A DNA stretch of 20,457 nucleotides from an uncultured Actinomyces sp. (GCA_945949035.1 CAMFDH010000005.1:1-20457); one strand, 5' to 3'; positions 7,841 to 15,660 are shown, counted from the stretch's first letter. Program-made: numbers and translations. Notes: a model not told the origin generated them from the sequence alone.

Positions 7841-7858
7841 CCATTACCGAGGTAACGG
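7841..7858. promoter_or_regulatory. Inverted repeat between murI and pncB, candidate operator
   Basis: CCATTACC and GGTAACGG form 8-base half-sites with one mismatch, separated by 2 bases; the inner TTACC-GA-GGTAA is perfect. It lies about 60 bases upstream of pncB and 70 upstream of murI in their shared 151-base divergent region. It could bind a dimeric regulator; which one is unknown. Confidence 0.4.
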
Positions 7859-7906
7859 TGGCGAATCTGCCAGATAGTTCGTGTCACACCTTGGTCCCAG
7901 AAGGGC

Positions 7907-7912
7907 TACCGT
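7907..7912 (+). promoter_or_regulatory. Candidate -10 element of leaderless pncB mRNA
   Basis: TACCGT is followed by 6 bases and the pncB ATG. There is no ribosome-binding site at normal spacing (an AGAAGG stretch is 14 bases away), which favours a leaderless transcript. Confidence 0.45.
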
Positions 7913-7918
7913 TAGCCT

Positions 7919-9280
7919 ATGGCTGCTTCAGATTCCACTGCCCTGTTGACCGATAAGTATGAGCTGACGATGGTCGACGCCGCGATTCACTCCGGTGTTG
8001 CCAACAGACGCTCTGTCTTTGAGCTGTTTGGGCGCAGGTTCAGTAGTTCCCGCCGCTACGGGGTTGTAGCGGGAACGGGACGCATTCTTGAGGCGCTGGC
8101 GCGCTTCCAGTTCGACGACGACCAGATTGCGTGGTTGGAAGACCAGCGGTTCCTCAGTAAGGAGGCGCTTGATTTCCTAGCTGACTTCAAGTTCTCCGGG
8201 GACATCTACGGCTATGCCGAGGGCGAGATCTATTTTCCGGGCTCCCCCCTCATCACCGTCGAGGGCACATTTGCAGAGGCGACGCTGCTTGAAACACTGC
8301 TGCTTTCTGCCCTGAACTTTGACTGTGCGATCGCCTCTGCGGCCTCACGCATGACCATTGCCGCCCACGGACGCCCCTGCATCGACATGGGGGCGCGTCG
8401 CACCCACGAGCGCGCAGCTGTTTCGGCCGCCCGCGCTTCAGTTATTGGTGGATTTGTCGCCACCTCAGACCTTGAGGCCGGACGCCGGTATGGAATCGAC
8501 ACCGTCGGTACCTCAGCACACTCATTCACTTTGATTCAGGACTCTGAAAAGGATGCGTTTGCCGCGCAGATCGCAACCCTGGGCCCCGGAACCACGCTTC
8601 TGGTGGATACCTACGACATCCACCAGGGAGTCATCAACGGTGTCGAGGCCGCCCGCGCTGCCGGTGGTGAGCTGGGTGCGGTGCGTATCGACTCCGGCGA
8701 CCTCGTAGCTCATGCCTTCCAGGTCCGAGAGCAACTCGATTCCCTGGGGGCCCACTCAACCAAGATTGTCGTCACCTCAGACCTTGATGAGTACGCGATT
8801 GCCTCTCTCGGAGCGGCCCCTGTCGATACCTACGGTGTGGGCACAAAGCTTGTCACCGGATCCGGTGTCCCAACTGCCGCCCTGGTCTACAAGCTTGTCG
8901 AGCGTGAGGGGCAAAACGGAGAGTCGATTCCCGTTGCGAAACTCAGCGAGTCGAAGGGAACCGTTGGCGGTCGCAAGGTTGCCGGACGCCTCTACAGCCC
9001 CGACGGCCGCGCGGTGCAGGAAGCCCTGGTCATGGGCGCCTCAACTGAAGAGAGCACCAAGCGTCTGGAGGACGCGGGGGCCCGCCTGCTGCAGGTTCCC
9101 CTGGTGAAGGACGGGGCGATTCTTGCGGAAGGCTGGACACCGGAAGCCACCCTTCAGGCCCAGGAGCGCCACCGCATCTCTCGCAATGAGCTCCCCTACC
9201 AGGCTTGGCGACTCTCAGATGGCGAACCCGGGGTTCGCACCCGCTACTACGACGCTGAGACACCGATCGAACGGTTCTAG
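7919..9280 (+). CDS. pncB: Nicotinate phosphoribosyltransferase
   Basis: A 453-residue enzyme of NAD salvage that converts nicotinate and PRPP to nicotinate mononucleotide, with ATP hydrolysis. It shows the N-terminal ALLTDKYELTMVDA, the ETLLLSALNFDCAIASAASR helix, DMGARRTHE, and GTSAHSF with His201, the residue that is transiently phosphorylated in this family. LVDTYD and the IRIDSGDL-like segment (VRIDSGDL) are PRPP-site elements. The length is normal for the actinobacterial type. It diverges from murI. In mycobacteria pncB1 also lies a few genes from murI with clpS beside it; no clpS is present here. The downstream gene is convergent after 31 bases. Confidence 0.96.
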   Translation: MAASDSTALLTDKYELTMVDAAIHSGVANRRSVFELFGRRFSSSRRYGVVAGTGRILEALARFQFDDDQIAWLEDQRFLSKEALDFLADFKFSGDIYGYAEGEIYFPGSPLITVEGTFAEATLLETLLLSALNFDCAIASAASRMTIAAHGRPCIDMGARRTHERAAVSAARASVIGGFVATSDLEAGRRYGIDTVGTSAHSFTLIQDSEKDAFAAQIATLGPGTTLLVDTYDIHQGVINGVEAARAAGGELGAVRIDSGDLVAHAFQVREQLDSLGAHSTKIVVTSDLDEYAIASLGAAPVDTYGVGTKLVTGSGVPTAALVYKLVEREGQNGESIPVAKLSESKGTVGGRKVAGRLYSPDGRAVQEALVMGASTEESTKRLEDAGARLLQVPLVKDGAILAEGWTPEATLQAQERHRISRNELPYQAWRLSDGEPGVRTRYYDAETPIERF

Positions 9281-9311
9281 GTCGAGGTAGCGGGCACGAC
9301 GCCCAGTTCAG

Positions 9312-9584
9312 TTACTCGGCGAAAGGCCAGTTCTTTCCCTGGTTGCCGACCTCATCGCGCAGTGCCTTGCAGCGTGGGCAGACAGGGTACTTCTTCGCAT
9401 CCCGGGTGGGAACCCAGACCTTGCCGCAGAGGGCGACCACAGCCTGGCCCGTAATCGCAGCCTGGTTAGCGCGGTCCTTACGCACAAAGTGCGCGAAGCG
9501 ATCCGCGTCCCCGTCACCCTTGCTGGGCTTGACCTTCGGCAGTTCGAGGACGTCTGAGCCTCCCAGAGGGGCCTGCTGAGTCAT
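9312..9584 (-). CDS. DUF3039 domain protein, small cysteine-containing protein
   Basis: A 90-residue protein with the hallmark segment VVALCGKVWVPTRDAKKYPVCPRCK (about 49-73). Three cysteines in this region (a lone Cys, then CPRC) suggest a zinc-binding knuckle. This is the DUF3039 family, widespread in actinobacteria and of unknown function. The start is only 5 bases after the nagB stop, and its likely ribosome-binding site (GAGGAC) lies inside the last nagB codons, so translation is probably coupled. It has no signal peptide or membrane segment. The functional link with nagB is not evident from the sequence. Confidence 0.85.
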   Translation of the reverse strand: MTQQAPLGGSDVLELPKVKPSKGDGDADRFAHFVRKDRANQAAITGQAVVALCGKVWVPTRDAKKYPVCPRCKALRDEVGNQGKNWPFAE

Positions 9585-9589
9585 GGCTA

Positions 9590-10381
9590 TCAGTCCTCGA
9601 GGGCGGAGAGAGCCTGCTCGCCCTCATACGCCGCGCGGTAGTAGTCCTTCAGCTTCAGTTTGGAAGCTGCGGCCTCATCCACCAGGATCGTTGCGTCATT
9701 GTGGAACTGCAGGACCGAAGCCGGCCACAGTGCACTGACGCCACCCTCAACAAGAGCAGCAACGGCGTCCGCCTTCTGCTCACCCTGGGCAATCAGGACC
9801 ACAGACTTGGCGCGGCCAATAGTTGCCAGTCCCTGGGTCAGGCAGAAGCGTGGCACCTGGTTGATGTCTCCGTCGAAAAAGCGAGCGTTATCCACGCGGG
9901 TCTGCTCGGTGAGGACCTGGGTGTGGGTGGTAGATGAGAGCGAGCCACCAGGCTCATTGAAGGCAATGTGTCCATCGGTGCCAATGCCAAGGATCTGCAG
10001 GTCAACACCGCCTGAAGCCACAATCTTCGCCTCATACTCATCCGCGGCCCTCTTCGGGTTCGCCGCGTTGCCGTCCGGGCCGTTGACCGCGCCCTCGGCA
10101 AAGTCGACCTTAGAGACGAACACCCGCTTGATGAACTCTGCATACGACTCGGGGTGGCCCTTGGGCAGGCCAACATACTCATCCAGCAGGAAGGCGGTGG
10201 CGTCCTTGAATGACACCTCACCGGCCTCATAGCGACGAATCAGTTCGTCGTAGACGGGAACGGGCGATGAACCGGTGGCAAGTCCGAGAACCGCGTTCGG
10301 CTTGCTTGCCAGCAGGTTGGTGTAAAGGTCAGCGGCGGCCTTTGCGATCTCTTCGGTCGACGACAAGATGACGATGTTCAT
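9590..10381 (-). CDS. nagB: Glucosamine-6-phosphate deaminase
   Basis: A 263-residue enzyme that converts glucosamine-6-phosphate to fructose-6-phosphate and ammonia, the last step of amino-sugar catabolism. The phosphate loop LATGSSP (34-40), the DEYVGLP motif with Asp67, and LGIGTDGHIAFNEPG with Asp136, His138 and Glu143 match the catalytic set known from E. coli NagB. The ATG is preceded by CAGGAG with 6-base spacing. nagA and an amino-sugar transporter are not adjacent. The gene ends with two in-frame stops in a row (TGA TAG) and is followed by the DUF3039 gene. Confidence 0.96.
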   Translation of the reverse strand: MNIVILSSTEEIAKAAADLYTNLLASKPNAVLGLATGSSPVPVYDELIRRYEAGEVSFKDATAFLLDEYVGLPKGHPESYAEFIKRVFVSKVDFAEGAVNGPDGNAANPKRAADEYEAKIVASGGVDLQILGIGTDGHIAFNEPGGSLSSTTHTQVLTEQTRVDNARFFDGDINQVPRFCLTQGLATIGRAKSVVLIAQGEQKADAVAALVEGGVSALWPASVLQFHNDATILVDEAAASKLKLKDYYRAAYEGEQALSALED

Positions 10382-10434
10382 TCACAGCTCCTGAAGCGGG
10401 GTTGGTGAGTACTACCGTCCAATCTTAAGCCCGA

Positions 10435-10467
10435 AGCGGGGGTGAGGAAACTTTCCCCACCCCCGCT
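10435..10467 (-). terminator. Hairpin terminator downstream of hup
   Basis: Two 16-base arms (10435-10450 and 10452-10467) are almost perfectly complementary. On the minus strand the only exception is a G-U pair, while on the plus strand it is an A-C mismatch, so the structure suits transcripts coming from hup. It lies 64 bases past the hup stop and before the nagB start. The closing loop is very tight and no clear U-tract follows. Confidence 0.6.
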
Positions 10468-10530
10468 ACGAAGGTTTGCTATGTGTTCCGCCGGTTTCGC
10501 ACCCTTAGGTCACGAAAGTGGCGAGTCACA

Positions 10531-10812
10531 CTACTTTCCTACGGCTGCCTTAAGCGTCGAACCTGCGGTGAGCTTCACGCCAAAGCCAGCAGGAATCTGA
10601 ATTTCCTCACCGGTGCGCGGGTTGCGACCGGTGCGAGCAGCGCGCTCGACGCGCTCTACCGACAGCAGACCGGTTACGCGAACCGACTCGCCCTCTGACA
10701 GAGCATCAATGATTACGGACTGGAACGCTCCAAGGGCGGAATCAGCCTGGGCCTTGGTCAAACCCGAACGTTCAGCCATCTGTGCAACGAGTTCAGTGCG
10801 ATTGATCGACAT
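10531..10812 (-). CDS. hup: HU-family nucleoid DNA-binding protein
   Basis: A 93-residue histone-like protein that binds and bends DNA without strong sequence specificity as a dimer. The N-terminal helices (NRTELVAQMAERSGLTKAQAD) are followed by the beta arm with the intercalating-proline motif GRNPRTGEEI (62-71) and the end KLTAGSTLKAAV. It lacks the long lysine/alanine-rich tail of mycobacterial HupB and so is of the short type. A good ribosome-binding site (AGAGGA, complement of 10819-10824) precedes ATG. The gene has its own promoter at 10867-10895 and a hairpin terminator, so it is probably monocistronic. Confidence 0.96.
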   Translation of the reverse strand: MSINRTELVAQMAERSGLTKAQADSALGAFQSVIIDALSEGESVRVTGLLSVERVERAARTGRNPRTGEEIQIPAGFGVKLTAGSTLKAAVGK

Positions 10813-10866
10813 TAGTCATCCTCTTGGTAGGTGAAGCAACTCAAGCCACTGACGTGACATACGGAA

Positions 10867-10895
10867 ACGCTACACATCAAAGGGTGGTTTGTCAG
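10867..10895 (-). promoter_or_regulatory. SigA-type promoter of hup
   Basis: On the minus strand CTGACA (5 of 6 to TTGACA) and TAGCGT (TAnnnT) are separated by exactly 17 bases. Transcription would start near 10860, giving a leader of about 48 bases that contains the AGAGGA ribosome-binding site of hup. Confidence 0.6.
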
Positions 10896-10940
10896 GTCCC
10901 AACCGTTGAAATGCCGCGCATTGTGGCAAATTACGCCAGG

Positions 10941-12470
10941 TTAGCCACCGATCTCTTCAGCAAGCTTCGCCAGCAGCCTCGCGCCGAAGCCGGTTGCGCC
11001 CCGACGAACCCAGCGATCATCCTTAGAACTGACCGATGGGCCAGCAATATCAACGTGGACCCAGGGCACATCTGCGACGAAGTTCGACAGGAACAGACCG
11101 GCCGTAATGCTGCCCGCTCCCCTGTTGGACAGGTTGGCGTTCTGCAGGTCAGCCAGCGGCGATTCCATGTTCTTCATGTAGCGCTTGTGCAGCGGCAGCT
11201 CCCAGACCATTTCACCGGTCGCGTCTGCGGCCTGCTCGACCTCATCCAGCAGTGCGTCACTGTTGCCCATCACAGCGGCGACGTCATCACCGAGGGCGAT
11301 GATCTGGGCGCCGGTCAGGGTCGCGATATCGACGATCCACGCGGGGTTGGTCTCGGCTGCAAGAGCCAGGGCATCCATGAGGATCAGGCGACCCTCGGCA
11401 TCGGTGTTGGTGACCTCAACGGTCTTGCCGTTACGTGCGGTAATGATCTCGCCGACTCGCATGGAGTTACCCGAAATCATGTTGTCCGTGGTGGGCAGCC
11501 ACGCATCAACCGGCGTGGTGACCCCGAGGTCGACCATGGCTGAGAAAGCACCCAGGATCGCTGCGGCGCCACCCATATCCGTCTTCATATCAACCATCGA
11601 CGAGGCGGGCTTCAGGCTGAGGCCTCCCGAGTCGAAGGTGATTCCCTTGCCAACCATGGCGAGGCGCTCGGCAGAAGCAGGGGTGTCGGCGGGAACGAAA
11701 CGCAGCTTGATGAGGCGGGCTTCGTACTCGGAACCACGGTTCACTCCAACGATGCCGCCACAGCCCATTTCAACCAGCTCGAGACGATCGATCACCTCGG
11801 CCTCAAAACCGAACTCATCGGCAAGTCGTACCGCAACTTCCGCGAGGGTCCGAGGGGTCAGGTGCGCAGGAGGTGCGTTCGTCAGGTCGCGGGCAATGTA
11901 GGTTGCGCGCGCGTAGGCCACGGCTCGGTGCAGTACGACCTCGAACAGCTCGCTTACGTCCGCCTCGCCCCCGGCAATCGTCAGGGAGGCGAGGGGCTTG
12001 GCCCTGTCGTCCTCATTCTTGAACGACGACAGCGAGTAGTTGGCGAGAAGAACGCCCTCGACAACAGCCTGAGCCTGGGTCGGAATGGTCGCTTCAGTCA
12101 GGACCACACACACCTGGGTTCGCTTGCCAAGTGCGCCGGATACGGCGGCGCCGGCCTCACGGTACGCATCATCATCCAGACCGTCCTCGTCACCAAGGCC
12201 AACGAAGATCGTGGTGGCACCGGTCGTGGAAGGAACGGTCATCGTCTGGCCAAGCTTGGCTTCGAACCCAGCCCCCGCCAGGGACTCGAGGTCCCAGCCT
12301 TCGACCGGCGCACCCGCCGAGTCGGAGGTGACCAGGTAGGCAACTGCGCAGGCCGAGTCGGTCTTGCAGGTAATGTCCTCTTCCGACGCGAGGTAGCGCA
12401 GCGACAGATTGCTGAGGGCGCTCAGGCCGGGAAGTAGATCGATGTTGTAAGAATCGTGTACCGAAACCAC
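10941..12470 (-). CDS. pepA: Leucyl aminopeptidase (M17 family)
   Basis: A 509-residue cytoplasmic metallo-aminopeptidase that removes N-terminal residues from peptides, with two metal ions in each subunit of a hexamer. The M17 catalytic domain shows VGKGITFDSGGLSLKP (about 273-288), MKTDMGGAAA and the signature NTDAEGRLILMDAL (355-368), which together supply the lysine, aspartate and glutamate metal ligands and the active-site arginine. The N-terminal domain is the variable macro-like part. I chose GTG 12470 because AGGTGG (complement of 12479-12484) stands 8 bases before it; GTG 12482 is the longer alternative, without a ribosome-binding site. It diverges from the formate-channel gene across about 170 bases. 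Confidence 0.94.
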   Translation of the reverse strand: MVSVHDSYNIDLLPGLSALSNLSLRYLASEEDITCKTDSACAVAYLVTSDSAGAPVEGWDLESLAGAGFEAKLGQTMTVPSTTGATTIFVGLGDEDGLDDDAYREAGAAVSGALGKRTQVCVVLTEATIPTQAQAVVEGVLLANYSLSSFKNEDDRAKPLASLTIAGGEADVSELFEVVLHRAVAYARATYIARDLTNAPPAHLTPRTLAEVAVRLADEFGFEAEVIDRLELVEMGCGGIVGVNRGSEYEARLIKLRFVPADTPASAERLAMVGKGITFDSGGLSLKPASSMVDMKTDMGGAAAILGAFSAMVDLGVTTPVDAWLPTTDNMISGNSMRVGEIITARNGKTVEVTNTDAEGRLILMDALALAAETNPAWIVDIATLTGAQIIALGDDVAAVMGNSDALLDEVEQAADATGEMVWELPLHKRYMKNMESPLADLQNANLSNRGAGSITAGLFLSNFVADVPWVHVDIAGPSVSSKDDRWVRRGATGFGARLLAKLAEEIGG

Positions 12471-12629
12471 GGAATAAACCACCTAACAGAGATTTGGTGC
12501 GGCAAACTGCCGCCACCCTCCATGTTAGGCGACCTCTAACCATGGCGATAGGCCGCCGGTGAGCGCGGTATCGGTCACGTCGGGCCCCGACTGGGACGAA
12601 GTGGCCAGATCGGTCCCCGGGCGGTCTGG

Positions 12630-12635
12630 CAGGAT
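12630..12635 (+). promoter_or_regulatory. Candidate -10 element or ribosome-binding site before the formate channel gene
   Basis: CAGGAT followed by 6 bases and GTG resembles the TAGGAT-6-ATG layout of rph, but the first base departs from TAnnnT. AGGA could equally serve as a ribosome-binding site. Kept at low confidence for that reason. Confidence 0.3.
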
Positions 12636-12641
12636 CTAGGC

Positions 12642-13466
12642 GTGCTAACACTCTCTGAAAACCTCGATTTGCAAGCCAATACCGCGGTGGCCAAAGTCGA
12701 TTCTCTAAGGAAGCCCGGTCGGCTCTTCGTCTCGGGAATGATGGCGGGCATCTACATGGGTATCGGCGTCATCCTCATGGTCTCCACCGCCGGTCCTCTT
12801 TTTGCCGCAGGCGACGGCTTCGGCAAGCTGGTCAGCGGACTGGTCTTTGGTGCGGCCCTGACCCTGACGGTGTTCGCCGGCGCTGACCTCGCAACCTCGG
12901 CCATGATGATCCTGCCGCTGGGTGTGTTGATGAGGACGACGCGCCTGGGTCAGTCTGCCGCCACGCTCGGCTTCATCGTCCTCGCCAACGCGGTTGGTGC
13001 ACTCTTCTTCGGGGCCCTCATTGTCGCGTCGGGGGTGCTGGTATCAAATCAAGCTGCCGGGACGATGCTTTCTGACATGTTGGCCAGCAAGGCGGCTGAG
13101 AGTCCCCTTGAACTTTTCACACGCGGCGTCCTCTGCAATGTCCTGGTCTGCCTTGCCATCTGGATGTCATCGCGCGTCAGGTCAGACGGCACGAAGATCG
13201 CCCTTATCTTTGTGGCCATCACCGCGTTCATCGCCTCGGGATACGAACACGTGGTCGCCAACATGACGACCTACACCATCGGAATCCTCACCGGTGATCC
13301 GAACGGAACGCTCGCCCTCTACGGATACAACTTCCTCTGGGTGGGCCTGGGGAACCTGGTCGGAGGCGCCGTGGTGGTAGCCCTCGCCTACTGGGTCATC
13401 GGAGGGCGTCCTCGCCTCGACACCCTGGTCGAAGCCCCCGCGAGTGAGCGTGCAACCGTCAAATAG
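12642..13466 (+). CDS. focA: Formate/nitrite transporter, FocA-type
   Basis: A 274-residue pentameric membrane channel of the FNT family with six hydrophobic segments in each subunit. It follows E. coli FocA closely: GADLATSAMMI (80-90; FocA has GADLFTS), CNVLVCLAIWMS (165-176), and ASGYEHVVANM (198-208), whose His203 matches the central-pore histidine of FocA. It ends GLGNLVGGAVVVALAYW. This points to formate export or import, and so to mixed-acid fermentation; NirC-type nitrite transport is less likely but not excluded. No pyruvate formate-lyase gene is adjacent. The start is GTG. The next gene, on the same strand, begins 108 bases later with its own ribosome-binding site. Confidence 0.88.
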   Translation: MLTLSENLDLQANTAVAKVDSLRKPGRLFVSGMMAGIYMGIGVILMVSTAGPLFAAGDGFGKLVSGLVFGAALTLTVFAGADLATSAMMILPLGVLMRTTRLGQSAATLGFIVLANAVGALFFGALIVASGVLVSNQAAGTMLSDMLASKAAESPLELFTRGVLCNVLVCLAIWMSSRVRSDGTKIALIFVAITAFIASGYEHVVANMTTYTIGILTGDPNGTLALYGYNFLWVGLGNLVGGAVVVALAYWVIGGRPRLDTLVEAPASERATVK

Positions 13467-13574
13467 TGCCGATTTCGGCCCTGGACCATCCCTATCGTGA
13501 CATGGTGGAGCAGCAGGCGATCCGCCCGGGTTAAATAGCCTAGCGAATAATTGTGCACATTTAAGGAGTGGACT

Positions 13575-14369
13575 ATGTCCGACCAGGTCAAGGTAGTCAA
13601 ACCTAGGAAGCAGAACGCCTTCACCAGGGGTGTCGCCGGATGCTTCTCACCCGAAGCCATGTTCGCAACCATGGCTATCGAGTTCATAGGCGCGGCCTGG
13701 ATCGCACTGCGCTACAGGTTCAACCGAACCGGATTGCTCACCATCTCCCTGCTCGTCTTCCTGGGGATCTTCCAGCTGGCTGAGTTCCTGGTTTGCGAGA
13801 CCGTGGTGACCGGACTCTCCTGGGCCCGCATCGGCTACATGTCCATCACTATGCTGCCGCCTCTTGGCATCAGCCTGGCCATGTCGATTGCCGGAAAGAA
13901 GTCCCTGATCGGCCAGATCGTCATGTACGTGGGTGCCGGCCTTTTCATCTTCTACTGGGGTTTCACCGGCTGGGGCATCACCTCCGATAAGTGCGAGGGC
14001 AACTACGTCTTCTTCCAGGCTGCCAATGATGCCATGTGGCTCTACGGCACCTACTATTACGTCCTCCTTGGAATCGGTACCTTCCTGTCGTTCTGGTTGG
14101 GAAGTAAGATCGCTGAGCGGAAGACCCGGCACGCCCTCTACTGGCTGGCCATTGGCTACCTGGTCTTCATCATCCCGACCACCGCCGTCGCCGTAATTGA
14201 TCCCGCCACCCGCTCCTCGATCCCCTCGGTCATGTGTGGCTTCGCTGTCCTGCTCGCCCTCGTCCTCATCTTCGCTGTCATCCCAATGGCTGGGACCAAG
14301 CGCCCCTGGGGAAATGCGCCTGTCGAGGGCGACGGCGCCAAAAAACACGATGACGAGCTGGTTGGCTAA
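13575..14369 (+). CDS. Seven-helix integral membrane protein of unknown function
   Basis: A 264-residue protein whose ATG follows AAGGAG with 6-base spacing. Seven hydrophobic segments can be read: about 29-46, 52-72, 79-101, 112-133, 156-173, 185-206 and 214-236. A short basic N-terminus and a charged C-terminal tail (EGDGAKKHDDELVG) flank them. Residues 22-70 contain GCFSPEAMFA, IALRY and FQLAE, a pattern like the MCFSA...Q..E opening of the DUF6629-type membrane proteins; this resemblance is from memory and tentative. Polar residues within helices (FQLAE, WARIGYM, MLPPLG) suggest a sensor, ligand-binding or transport role rather than an anchor. It follows focA and converges on the exonuclease gene 16 bases away. 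Confidence 0.75.
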   Translation: MSDQVKVVKPRKQNAFTRGVAGCFSPEAMFATMAIEFIGAAWIALRYRFNRTGLLTISLLVFLGIFQLAEFLVCETVVTGLSWARIGYMSITMLPPLGISLAMSIAGKKSLIGQIVMYVGAGLFIFYWGFTGWGITSDKCEGNYVFFQAANDAMWLYGTYYYVLLGIGTFLSFWLGSKIAERKTRHALYWLAIGYLVFIIPTTAVAVIDPATRSSIPSVMCGFAVLLALVLIFAVIPMAGTKRPWGNAPVEGDGAKKHDDELVG

Positions 14370-14385
14370 CTGACGGAGCCTCCGC

Positions 14386-14946
14386 TTAGTTCTGACGGCC
14401 TCTTCGGACAGAGACATGTTTCGACAAGTCGGTAATGTCCAAGAGGTCTGTCAGAGCTAAGAGGATCCCGGCTGCCGCCTCTGCATCAGCCGAGGCATCG
14501 TGGTGTTGAAATGGGGAAAGCCCCAGGTGCGCCGAGACAGAGGGCAACCGGTGTGAGGTAAGATCGAGGTGGGCCTTGGAAAGCCTCAGGGTGCAAACCC
14601 ACTTATTCTTCGGTGGTTCTAGCCCACAGACAGTGTTGGCCTGCTCAATAACGCTGCGGTCAAAGGGCACGTTGTGGGCAACTAGAAGATCATCCCCGAT
14701 GAAGTCCTCGACCTGGCCGGCCACTCGCGCCCATCGGGGTGCTCTCACGACATCCTCCGGGTAGATTCCATGGACTTGGATGTTGCGGTACTCGAAATAG
14801 TCGAGACCAGCAGGAGGACGAACCAGCGATGAGAATCGTTCCACCACGTGACCTGCTCTGACTCTGACCAGTCCAACGGCGCAGACGGACCCCCTCTTGG
14901 CGTTGGCCGTTTCAAAATCGATGGCCGTAAACGAAACTCGCGTCAC
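14386..14946 (-). CDS. DEDDh 3'-5' exonuclease (DnaQ/epsilon-like)
   Basis: A 186-residue stand-alone exonuclease of the DnaQ fold. The metal-binding set is complete: Asp10 and Glu12 in FTAIDFETAN, Asp96 in HNVPFDRSVIE, and the ExoIII motif HDASAD with His149 and Asp154. It likely degrades DNA or RNA from 3' ends; whether it acts in proofreading, repair or RNA turnover cannot be told. No BRCT, helicase or GIY-YIG domain is attached, unlike larger actinobacterial relatives. The start is GTG, preceded by a GAAGAAG purine stretch. It diverges from the DUF624 gene and converges with the membrane protein gene. Confidence 0.9.
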   Translation of the reverse strand: MTRVSFTAIDFETANAKRGSVCAVGLVRVRAGHVVERFSSLVRPPAGLDYFEYRNIQVHGIYPEDVVRAPRWARVAGQVEDFIGDDLLVAHNVPFDRSVIEQANTVCGLEPPKNKWVCTLRLSKAHLDLTSHRLPSVSAHLGLSPFQHHDASADAEAAAGILLALTDLLDITDLSKHVSVRRGRQN

Positions 14947-15020
14947 AGATACTCACTTCTTCAAGAACCCTCCCAACCCTAGCGGTGGATAGGGCGGCGT
15001 ACTTCCCGCCGGCGACCAAC

Positions 15021-15026
15021 TAAGCT
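15021..15026 (+). promoter_or_regulatory. Candidate -10 element of leaderless DUF624 gene mRNA
   Basis: TAAGCT is followed by 7 bases and the GTG start of the DUF624 gene. No ribosome-binding site is visible in front of this GTG, so a leaderless transcript fits. Confidence 0.45.
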
Positions 15027-15033
15027 CAAGCCT

Positions 15034-15660
15034 GTGTTCGCCCGACTATTTAATCCAGACGCCCCCTTTTGGGTAGCGGTTGGACGTATCGCTGACCTGG
15101 TGTGGCTCAACGTCCTCTTCGTCCTGACCTGCCTCCCCATCGTCACCGCGGGAGGCGCACTTACCGCCCTTTACGACACCGTGTGGCGTCTCGGAGAGGA
15201 TCGCGGCGGATCTGTGACGCGAGAGTACTGGAGGTCCCTGAGGGAAAACTTCTGGCGTAGCACCGGCTACTGGGCATTCTTCCTCCCGATCGGCGGCGCC
15301 CTCACCCTCAGCTGGATCGCGCTACCAATCGCTGAGTTGGCTGTGATCAAGGTGCTTCTGACGCTGGTCTACCTGATTGTTTTTCCATTCCCCTGGTTCC
15401 TCCAGGCCCGCTTTTCCAACACATTTTGGGGAACACTGAAGAACTCGGTGGTTATTCCACTGGTACGGCTCCCCTTCGCCTTCGGAGTCGTCCTCATCAA
15501 CATCGTGCTCCTATGCCTGGTGATCTGGACCATCATCGATCTTCCCCAGATCATCCCTCTCTTCGTTCTAGCCGGGTTCGCCTTCCCCACCGCTGCCTCA
15601 ATGCCCCTGCTTAATCGGGCTATTTCGCCGTGGACCGGCACCTCAACCGAGGAGGCATAG
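15034..15660 (+). CDS. DUF624 (YesL-family) membrane protein
   Basis: A 208-residue protein with the family opening FNPDAPFWVAVGRIADLVWLNVLFVLTCLPIVTAG: an aromatic segment, then the first membrane helix ending in the typical LPIVTAG. Further hydrophobic stretches lie at about 75-93, 100-122, 140-165 and 170-190, giving four to five helices. YesL/DUF624 proteins are found next to sugar ABC transporters in Firmicutes and actinobacteria and are thought to assist uptake or its control, but their biochemical role is not known. Here the binding-protein gene begins 202 bases downstream behind its own operator, so the two may be separately controlled. A hairpin follows the stop. Confidence 0.88.
   Translation: MFARLFNPDAPFWVAVGRIADLVWLNVLFVLTCLPIVTAGGALTALYDTVWRLGEDRGGSVTREYWRSLRENFWRSTGYWAFFLPIGGALTLSWIALPIAELAVIKVLLTLVYLIVFPFPWFLQARFSNTFWGTLKNSVVIPLVRLPFAFGVVLINIVLLCLVIWTIIDLPQIIPLFVLAGFAFPTAASMPLLNRAISPWTGTSTEEA

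Noticed and set aside
7768..7887. Upstream extension of murI to a GTG at 7887
   Set aside because: It would add 40 residues before the conserved N-terminal motif, cross the inverted repeat, and ignore the -10-like element just before GTG 7767.
9888..9896. TTATCCACG, a near match to a DnaA box
   Set aside because: It matches 8 of 9 positions and lies within the nagB coding sequence, so chance is the simplest explanation.
10446..10456. GGAAACTTTCC, resembling half of the LacI-type palindrome, upstream of nagB
   Set aside because: It is the apex of the long hup terminator hairpin, lacks the central CG and the flanking CCGG, and is explained by the hairpin symmetry.
10824..11543. Plus-strand open frame opposite pepA
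   Set aside because: It is antisense to the conserved M17 catalytic domain, runs across the hup promoter, and its translation resembles no protein family.
13647..14417. Minus-strand open frame opposite the seven-helix protein
   Set aside because: Its translation is a low-complexity run of Gly, Asp and Glu, typical of the complement of a hydrophobic-helix gene.
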